The notes beneath the pieces were generated by a model. The model worked only from the letters and a program-made list of their open reading frames with translations, was not told where the DNA came from and did not search any database. Both the position numbers and the translations under genes were made by a program. This document shows, in pieces, positions 57,539 to 64,000 of a DNA stretch of 64,000 nucleotides (position 1 is the first letter of the stretch; every line of letters starts with the position of its first letter). The DNA is from DASWJZ01 sp963792885 (GTDB taxonomy: Bacteria > Pseudomonadota > Alphaproteobacteria > Rhizobiales > Afifellaceae): contig CAWBXX010000002.1 in NCBI GenBank assembly GCA_963792885.1, forward strand, positions 682,001-746,000, written 5' to 3'.

Positions 57539-58379
57539 TTACGCCGCGTCGAAGGTGATTGTCTTGAAGCTCCTGACCTGTTCCGTCAGCGCTTCTTCGA
57601 CCGGCAACCGCTCCATCGACGACGCGCCGTAGAAGCCGTGGCAGCGGCCGCAATTCTTGAGGATGAATTTCGCATCCTCCGGCAGGGCGATTGGCCCGCC
57701 ATGGCAGAGCACGATGACGTTGCTCCTGACGCGCGTCGCGGCTTCGGCGATGGCGTCGATCTCGCCGACGCATTGTTCGAGCGTCTTCGCCGAGGTCGCG
57801 CCGATCGCGCCGCCGACGGTGACGCCCATATGCGCGACGATGACGTCGGCGCCGGCCTTGGTCATCGCCGTCGCCTCGTCGGGATTGAACACGTAGGGCG
57901 TGGTGAGAAGGTCGAGCGCGTGTGCCTCGGCGATCATATCGACCTCGAGCCCGTAGCCCATGCCCGGTCTCCTCGAAGCTCTGCCGCATGACGCCGTCGA
58001 AGAGCCCGATCGTCGGGAAGTTCTGCACGCCGGAGAAGCCCATGGCTTTGAGCTCGGCGAGGAACTGCGGCATCAGCACGAAAGGGTCGGTGCCGTTGAC
58101 GCCGGCGAGCACCGGCGTCGCCTTGACGACCGGCAGCACTTCTGCAGCCATCTCCTTCACGATCTGATTGGCGTTGCCGTAGGCGAGGAGCCCGGCGGCC
58201 GAGCCACGTCCCGCCATGCGGTAGCGGCCGGAATTGTAGATGATGATGAGGTCGATGCCGCCGGCCTCTTCGCATTTCGCCGAAAGGCCGGTGCCGGCGC
58301 CGCCGCCGACGATCGGCACGCGGCGGCGCACCATGTCCTGGAACTTTTCGAGGATCTTCTTGCGCTCGATCAGTGGCAT
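57539..58379 (-). CDS. Phosphoenolpyruvate hydrolase family / TIM-barrel protein (frame broken)
   Basis: A TIM-barrel protein of the PF09370-like family. It begins KKILEKFQDMVRRRVPIVGG and has IDLIIIYNSGRYRMAGRGSA, VLAGVNGTDPFVLMPQFLAE, GFSGVQNFPTIGLFDGVMRQ, ADVIVAHMGVTVGG and CGRCHGFYGASSMERLPVEE. One extra base near 57963 breaks the frame between the ETG and MGYGLEVDM parts; without it there are 280 codons. The reaction is poorly defined, with PEP hydrolase-like activity suggested for relatives. It is the first gene of the minus-strand sugar unit, divergent from TetR. Confidence 0.86.
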
Positions 58380-58513
58380 CGGAAATGCTCGGACTCTGGC
58401 GCGACCGCAGCCGAACCGCTGGCGCCCGTCGTTTCGACGCTATCGATGCGCTTCATCGCCTCCCCGACGAATGCAAGCGACTTCATCGTCGCTTTTTGGT
58501 TTGCATTTGTTTT

Positions 58514-58546
58514 GAGACGGCCGTACCGTATTGGTATGTCCGTCTC
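58514..58546. promoter_or_regulatory. Nested inverted repeat between the divergent PEP-hydrolase-like and TetR genes
   Basis: Outer arms GAGACGG / CCGTCTC (58514-58520 and 58540-58546) enclose inner arms TACC-N5-GGTA (58524-58536), all on one symmetry axis. It sits in the 156-220 base divergent region, as expected for a TetR autoregulatory operator. An ATG at 58536 lies inside it, which argues that TetR starts further downstream. Confidence 0.6.
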
Positions 58547-58600
58547 GGGTCAAGTGCGGGAAGCAGAGCGACGCCGTCGGAGCGCGGTCCGCGCGCGCGC

Positions 58601-59176
58601 ATGCGCCGGCACATGCTGGCGACCGCGATCCGGCTGATGCAGGACGGCTATCGTCCCTTCCGTCAGCGACGTCGCCGAGGCGGCGGAGGTTTCGCGCGCT
58701 ACCGCCTACCGCTATTTCCCGAGCCAGGCGGCGATGACGCAGGCGGTGGTCGACGAGGCGCTCGGCCCGATCCTCGCCTGGCGCTCCGACGAGCACGAAC
58801 GCCGACCGGCGGGTGTCGGAGCTTTTCGCCTACGCTTTTCCGCGCATGCTGAAATACGAGGCGACGCACCGCGCGGCGCTCTCGCAGGCGCTCGATCAAT
58901 GGATCAGGCGGCAGGCCGGCACGCTCGGCGCGGAGCCGCGCATCGTGCGCGGCAACCGCAAGGGGCTCCTGCGCGACGCGCTGGCGCCGCTTCAGCGCCG
59001 CATTCCGGCGCGAGACGTTTGACAAGCTGGCGCAGTCCCTGTCACTCATTTTCGGGATTGAGGCCATCATCGTCCTCAAGGATATTTGGGGTCTCGAGCG
59101 ACGAGGAGGTGCGGCGACTGTCGCCGTTTGGGCGGCGCATGCGCTCGTCGGTGCGGCGCGTTGCGGAAGCCCCTGA
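58601..59176 (+). CDS. TetR/AcrR family regulator (frame broken at several sites)
   Basis: The DNA-binding domain reads RRHMLATAIRLMQDGYRP, then SVSDVAEAAEVSRATAYRYF after a one-base shift near 58661. The ligand domain follows as SELFAYAFPRMLKYEATHRA, FDKLAQSLSLIFGIEAIIVL and SDEEVRRLS, then a VWAAHALVGAA end. Breaks near 58790, 59014, 59097 and 59116 are also needed, giving about 190 codons. An upstream ATG at 58536 would add a short Arg-rich tail but requires more breaks. It is the likely repressor of the divergent sugar operon and the importer that follows. Confidence 0.72.
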
Positions 59177-59317
59177 CAGCGGGGCAGTCTGGCGCCGCGA
59201 GAAACCAGCCACACGAACGCGGCAGAAGAACCGCGCAAGAAAGGGGCAAGCCGCAAAGCGGCGAAAATCGTTGCCGGCGCGTTAGGAAGGCCGGCGAATC
59301 TAGGGAGGAACGGGAAA

Positions 59318-60632
59318 ATGCTGAGAAAAACGTGGACTGGTATTGCTGGCGGGGGCGGCGATTGCGCTCGCCGCCGGGCCGGCCGCGGCTCAGGAGCTGA
59401 CGATCTTCTGGGCCGAATGGGATCCGGCAAACTACCTGCAGGAGCTCGTCAACGAATACACCGCCGAGACCGGCGTGACCGTCACGGTGCGAGACGACGC
59501 CCTGGACGGACTTCCAGACCAAGGCCTTCACCGAGTTCAACGCCCACGGCGATTCCTACGACATGGTGGTCGGCGACTCGCAGTGGCTCGGCGCCGGCTC
59601 GACGCAGGGGCACTACGTCGACCTGACCGACTTCTTCAACAAGCACAATCTGAGCGAAGTCATGGCGCCCGGCGACGGTCGACCTACTACGCCGAATATC
59701 CGAAGGGCGCCGGCAAGTATTGGGCGATCCCGCTGGAAGGCGACGCGGTCGGCTGGGCCTATCGCAAGGACTGGTTCGAGGATCCGAAGGAGAAGGAGGC
59801 GTTCAAGGCCAAGTACGGCTACGACCTCGACGATCCCGCAGACCTACGACCAGATGCGCGACATCGCCGAGTTCTTCTATCGTCCCGACGAGAAGAAGTA
59901 CGGCATCGCGATCTACACCGACAATTCCTATGACGCGATGGCGATGGGCGTCGAGAGCGCCATCTTCAGCTACGGCGGCGAGCTCGGCGACTACTCGACC
60001 TACAAGGTCCAGGGCATCACCAACTCGCACGGAAGCGGCGGCCGGGCTCGAGATGTACAAGGAGCTCTACAAGTTCACGCCGCCGAACTGGGGCAAGACC
60101 TTCTTCCAGGAGGACAACCAGGCGATCACCGAGGGCCTGGCGGCGATGAGCATGAACTTCTTCGCCTTCTTCCCGGCGCTGGTGAACCCGGCGACCAATC
60201 CGAACGCCAACGTCACCGGCTTCTTCGCCAATCCGGCGGGCCCCGGCGGCCAGCGCTTCGCGGCGCTCGGCGGGCAGGGCATCTCGATCGTCAGCTACTC
60301 GAAGAACCAGGAAGAGGCGATGAAGTTCCTCGAGTGGTTCATCAAGGACGATACCCAGAAGAAGTGGGCGGAGCTCGGCGGCTACACCTGCTCGCAGGCG
60401 GTGCTGAAGTCCGATGAGTTCCAGAACGCCACGCCTTACAACAAGGCGTTCTACGACACGATGTTCATGGTCAAGGACTTCTGGGCGACGCCGGAATACG
60501 CGGAGATTCTGGATCAGTTCAACCAGAACATCTACCCCTACGTCGTCGGCGGCGAGGGCGAGGCGCAGGCCGTGCTCGACAAGACTGCGGCCGAGTGGGA
60601 AGACGACGTTCAAGAAGTACAACCGCTACTGA
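59318..60632 (+). CDS. Carbohydrate ABC transporter substrate-binding protein (frame broken at seven sites)
   Basis: An SBP_bac_1-type periplasmic protein with a signal peptide (AGAAIALAAGPAAAQ). It continues ELTIFWAEWDPANYLQELVN, SYDMVVGDSQWLGAGSTQGH, KYWAIPLEGDAVGWAYRKDW, NWGKTFFQEDNQAITEGLAA and EAMKFLEWFIKDDTQKKWAE. Seven single-base insertions (about 59342, 59501, 59671, 59680, 59836, 60029 and 60605) must be removed; this gives exactly 436 codons. RBS AGGGAGGA lies nine bases before the ATG. It binds a sugar or polyol for the importer encoded by the following genes. Confidence 0.85.
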
Positions 60633-60730
60633 TAGCGGGAAGAAGACGGACCGGAGGGGCTCGCCTCCTCCGGTCGCCATTAAAGTGATCGCTGGGGAGG
60701 CGGTGACTTGGTCAGCATTGCCGAGAGCGG

Positions 60731-61616
60731 ATGGCAACGCGTTCGCCGGCCGTCGGGCGCGGCCTGAGCGACCTTGCGATCCGCAACCTCTTCATCATCC
60801 CGACGATCCTGTTCCTGATCGTCTTCAACATCTTTCCGCTGCTCTATTCGCTCGGCTTCTCCTTCACCGATTTCGCCGCCAACCAGACGCGGCCGTGGAG
60901 CTTCATCGGGCTCGCCAACTACCGCGAGCTTCTTTCCGATCCGCGCATCTGGTCGAACTTCGTCATCACCGCGAAATACGTGATCGTCTCCGTTCGCGGG
61001 CAGATGCTTGTCGGCTTCGGGCTGGCGCTGCTTCTCAATCGCAGCTTCCCCTTCAAGGGCTTCGTCACGACGCTGCTGCTTGCTGCCGATGATGATGTCG
61101 CCGGCCGTGGTCGGGCTCTTCTGGAAGCTGATCTACGACCCTTCCTGGGGCCCGCTCAACTACGCGCTTCACCTCGGCGATCTCGCCTGGCTGTCCGAAT
61201 CCCGAACATCGCGCTCTACGCGGTGGCGATCACCGACATCTGGATGTGGGCGCCGTTCGTGATGCTGCTTGTCGCTCGCCGGGCTTTCCGCGGTGCCGAA
61301 GCACCTCTACGAGGCGGCGGCGATCGACCGCGCCGGCACGTGGTACACCTTCACGCGCATCACGCTGCCGCTGGTTTCGCCGCTTCTTCTGATCGCGCTC
61401 ATCTTCCGCACGATGGAGGCGTTCAAGACCTTCGACATCGCCTACGTGATGACGACGCAGCCGACGGCGGAGCTGATCGCGATCCGCCTCTACAAGCAGG
61501 CCTTCCAGCAGTGGGACACCGGCAAGTCCTGCGCGCTCGCCTATATCGTGCTGATCATGGTGGTCGCCATCACCAACATCTACGTGAAGTATCTCAACAG
61601 GGTGAAGGAGCGCTGA
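60731..61616 (+). CDS. Carbohydrate ABC transporter permease, MalF type (frame broken at four sites)
   Basis: An inner-membrane permease. The segments are IRNLFIIPTILFLIVFNIFP, SFIGLANYRELLSDPRIWSN, GFGLALLLNRSFPFKGF, PMMMSPAVVGLFWKLIYDPS, the coupling segment GLSAVPKHLYEAAAIDRAGT and ALAYIVLIMVVAITNIYVKY. Insertions near 61081, 61194, 61202 and 61271 explain all frame changes and give 294 codons. The stop is immediately followed by the second permease's ATG (TGAGATG). Confidence 0.86.
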
Positions 61617-61617
61617 G

Positions 61618-62574
61618 ATGGCGGCCGTAGCCTCACCTCGATCCGCTGTCTTCAACAAGCTCGCCATCGTCGCGGTGCTTGTCGCGACCGTTGTCTTCCT
61701 GGCGCCGATCTACTGGATTGGCTCGACCGCCTTCAAGCCGCGCAACCTCGCGACGACCGTGCCGCCGACGGTGTTCTTCCAGCCGGAGATCACCTCGTTC
61801 ATCAAGCTCTTCACCAAGCGCGTGCAGATGACGAAGCCGGTCGATCCGGACACCTACGCAGCGGCGCCGTGGTGGGAGCAGCGCATCTATGACGGCGGCG
61901 AGCGGCTGCTGAAGGTCGGCGACAAGGTGCAGCTCTCGCAATATCCGAACCGCTTCATGAACAGCCTGATCGTCGGCGTGATCAGCACCGTGCTCGCGGT
62001 TTCGATGGGCACGCTGACGGCCTACGGCTTCTCGCGCTTCAAGATCGCCGGCGAGCCGGACCTGCTCTTCTTCATCCTGTCGACGCGCATGCTGCCGCCG
62101 ATCGTCGTCGCGATCCCGATGTTCCTCATGTACCGCATCGTCGGCATGACCGACACGCACATCGGTCTCATTATCCTCTACGTCGCGTTCAACCTGTCCT
62201 TCTCGGTCTGGCTGATGAAGGGCTTCATGGACGAGATACCGAAGGAATACGAGGAGGCGGCGCTGGTCGACGGCTACACGCGGCTGCAGGCCTTCTTCAA
62301 GATCGTGCTTCCGGAGGCGACGACCGGCATCGCCGCGACCGCGGTCTTCTGCTTCATCACCGCCTGGAACGAATACGCCTTCGCGCTGATGATGACGAAC
62401 CGCCGCGCGCAGACCGCGCCGCCCTTCATTCCGGCGCAGGTCGGCTCGGGTCTCGTCGACTGGACGGCGATCGCGGCCGGCACGTTCCTCTTCCTGCTGC
62501 CGGTCGCGATCTTCACCTTCCTGCTGCGCGGGCATCTGCTGCGCGGCGTCACCTTCGGCGCGATCCGCAAGTGA
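61618..62574 (+). CDS. Carbohydrate ABC transporter permease, MalG type
   Basis: A 318-residue intact permease with six hydrophobic helices. A long periplasmic loop (about residues 50-110) follows the first helix, and the coupling segment is IPKEYEEAALVDGYTRLQAF. The late segment is FCFITAWNEYAFALMMTN. It partners the MalF-type protein to import a sugar or polyol. It is the only gene in the right-hand importer operon with no frame break. Confidence 0.92.
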   Translation: MAAVASPRSAVFNKLAIVAVLVATVVFLAPIYWIGSTAFKPRNLATTVPPTVFFQPEITSFIKLFTKRVQMTKPVDPDTYAAAPWWEQRIYDGGERLLKVGDKVQLSQYPNRFMNSLIVGVISTVLAVSMGTLTAYGFSRFKIAGEPDLLFFILSTRMLPPIVVAIPMFLMYRIVGMTDTHIGLIILYVAFNLSFSVWLMKGFMDEIPKEYEEAALVDGYTRLQAFFKIVLPEATTGIAATAVFCFITAWNEYAFALMMTNRRAQTAPPFIPAQVGSGLVDWTAIAAGTFLFLLPVAIFTFLLRGHLLRGVTFGAIRK

Positions 62575-62593
62575 GACGGTCGGGACTGAGCCG

Positions 62594-62790
62594 ATGGGAT
62601 TCAAGGAGATCAGCGCGAGATATCTGGAGCCGCTGTCGCAGTGGGTGATGGTCGCTCGGCATCGTCGCGCTCTGCCAGCCGTGGGTCGAGGTGCTTCACC
62701 GCTACGGCGTGACGATCATCCTCGATCGGCCTCGTCGGCTTCATCGTCTTCTCGCACATCAAGCCGTCTCCGGCGAAGGAACCGAGCTGA
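62594..62790 (+). CDS. Small two-helix membrane protein of the importer operon (frame broken at two sites)
   Basis: After removing insertions near 62653 and 62724 this reads as a 64-residue protein: a short cytoplasmic start (FKEISARYLEPLSQWVM), a helix (LGIVALCQPWVEVLHRYG), a second helix (VTIILIGLVGFIVFSHI) and a short polar tail. It starts 20 bases after the MalG-type gene and ends 6 bases before the ATPase gene, so it is a genuine operon member. I recognise no characterised family; it may be an accessory subunit of the importer. Confidence 0.68.
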
Positions 62791-62796
62791 GCTGCC

Positions 62797-63910
62797 ATGG
62801 CCGAGATCGTGCTCCGCGACATCGAGAAGTATTTCGGCGACAACTACGTCATCCGGAAGCTGAACCTCACCATCGCGCACAAGGAATTCGTGGTGCTGCT
62901 CGGGCCGTCCGGCTGCGGCAAGACGACGACGCTTCGCGCCATCGCCGGGCTTGAGGAGATCGACTCCGGCGACATCCTGATCGACGGCAAGCCGGTGCAG
63001 GGCTTGCAGCCGGGCGAGCGCGACATCGCCTTCGTCTTCCAGCTCTTCGCGCTCTATCCGCACCTGACCGCCTACGACAACATCGCCTTCCCGCTCCGCG
63101 CCACGCGCGAGAGCCGCGCCGAGGTCGACGCCAAGGTGCGCGCCGTCGCGCGGTCCTTGCAGATCGAGCCATCTTCTTTCCCGGCGGCCGTCGCATCTCT
63201 CCGGCGGCGACATGCAGCGCGTCGCGATCGGCCGCGCGCTCGTCCGCCACCCGAAGGCGATGCTCATGGACGAGCCGATCGGCGCGCTCGACGCCAAGCT
63301 CCGCGAGGAGATGCGCACCGAGCTGAAGCGCCTGCATCTGGAGAACGACCAGACCACCGTCTATGTCACCCACGACCAGGTCGAGGCGATGTCGCTCGCC
63401 GACCGCATCGCGATCATGAACGAAGGCGTATTGCAGCAGGTCGGCACGCCGGAGGATGTCTACCAGCATCCTGCCAACCTCTTCGTCGCGCAGTTCGTCG
63501 GCAGCCCGGTGATGAACATCGCCAAGGCGAAGCTCGAGGCGGACGGCACGCGCACCAAGGTGATGCTCGCCGACGGCGGCGCCGCCTTCGACTTCCCGCC
63601 CGAGCTCGAGGAGCGCATAGCAAGCGCCGGCCGGCCCGGCAGCGACCTTGTGCTCGGCGTCCGCCCGGAAGGCGTGCTCGTTTCGCGCGAAGCCGCCGCC
63701 GGCCACATTCCGGTCGTGGCGCACATCATCGAGCCGCTCGGCGCCTATGACATCGTCGATCTTAAGGTCGGCAGCGAGTTCCTGCGCGCACGCACGGCGA
63801 GCGGCTTCATCGGCAAGCCCGGCGACACGGTCTGGGCGAAGCTCGACCAGAGCCAGACGCACTTCTTCGATTCCGGCAGCGGCGACGCCATCAATGTAAG
63901 GCTCGGCTAG
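62797..63910 (+). CDS. Carbohydrate ABC transporter ATP-binding protein, UgpC/MalK type (frame broken)
   Basis: An ATPase with Walker A GPSGCGKTTTLRAIAG, Q-loop FVFQLFALYPHLTAYDNI, signature LSGGDMQRVAIGRALVRHP (D replaces the usual Q) and Walker B LMDEPIGALDAKLREE. The H-loop is VYVTHDQVEAMSLADRIAIM, followed by a C-terminal regulatory OB-fold region of about 130 residues. One insertion near 63172, just before the signature, breaks the frame; without it there are 371 codons. A second, different ATPase gene follows. Confidence 0.9.
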
Positions 63911-63911
63911 A

Positions 63912-64000
63912 ATGGCGCATATCAGGCTCGACCGGGTGACCAAGGCCTTCGGCGGCACGACCGCGGTCCGCGATCTGTCGCTGGACATCGAGGACGGCGA
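63912..64000 (+). CDS. Second ABC transporter ATP-binding protein, N-terminal part
   Basis: Starts one base after the previous stop codon (TAGAATG). The visible residues, IRLDRVTKAFGGTTAVRDLS, are the A-loop and first strands of an ABC ATPase; the window ends before Walker A. Two ATPases after SBP, two permeases and a small membrane protein resembles the GlpSTPQV-type glycerol importer layout of rhizobia rather than single-ATPase maltose-type systems. Confidence 0.8.
   Translation, partial: MAHIRLDRVTKAFGGTTAVRDLSLDIEDG

Noticed and set aside
59318..63910. Programmed ribosomal frameshifting as the cause of the broken frames
   Set aside because: The breaks are too many and lie in unrelated sequence contexts without a common slippery site or downstream structure. 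Exact whole-codon lengths are restored by deleting single bases.

Overview
This is a GC-rich, densely coding alphaproteobacterial chromosome segment, most likely Hyphomicrobiales (Rhizobiales). The evidence is the gene content: several ABC uptake operons, an aerobic CoA-dependent 2-aminobenzoate-type operon, an indolepyruvate ferredoxin oxidoreductase, an energy-converting-hydrogenase-related complex and LtrA. Dispersed palindromic repeats typical of that group support it. Species cannot be named from the sequence alone.

Layout. 0-1 kb: DoxX tail, ArfB and tRNA-Arg(CCG). 0.9-8.3 kb (minus strand): an operon for an aromatic acid activated as its CoA thioester. It encodes a CoA ligase, a fused flavin monooxygenase/reductase, an SDR, an enoyl-CoA hydratase, an acyl-CoA dehydrogenase and RidA. 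This is the composition expected for aerobic 2-aminobenzoate (or salicylate) breakdown. 8.5-12.4 kb: iorB and iorA on the same strand. 12.4-17.6 kb: a GIY-YIG nuclease gene beside palindromic repeats, a MarR regulator, a cyclase-family amidohydrolase and two same-length FAD oxidoreductases. 17.7-23.6 kb: a peptide/opine-type ABC importer with a MarR regulator. 23.6-38 kb: an accessory region with an HpcH/HpaI aldolase, a luciferase-like monooxygenase, two PLP enzymes, a polar amino-acid importer lacking an ATPase gene, a branched-chain-type (Liv) importer, a hydrolase, an amine oxidase and RidA. 38.2-40.5 kb: a membrane class III adenylate cyclase and a small XRE regulator. 40.6-47.8 kb: six Hyf/Hyc-like genes whose large subunit has lost the NiFe-binding cysteines. 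47.9-51 kb: an EndoQ-UvrD fusion helicase/nuclease. 51-54.7 kb: an epimerase, LtrA, a GlxA-type regulator and a DUF4242 protein. 54.7-64 kb: a sugar or polyol locus (oxidoreductase, isomerase, cupin, PEP-hydrolase-like protein, TetR, ABC importer).

Two features cut across the window. First, about 18 genes carry single-base indels, nearly all +1 insertions. The flanking protein sequence is intact, and removing the extra bases restores whole-codon lengths. They crowd toward the right end (58.6-63.2 kb) and look more like consensus errors than decay. Coordinates for these genes span the whole reconstructed gene. Second, the palindrome TTCAAGCTTGAA, or part of it, precedes four transcription units: the aromatic operon, the peptide importer, the aminotransferase and the amino-acid importer. 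This suggests one shared regulator.

The most interesting items are the Cys-to-Ser hydrogenase-like complex, the EndoQ-UvrD fusion, the palindromic element inserted in frame in an acyl-CoA dehydrogenase, the repeat-associated GIY-YIG gene and the shared operator.
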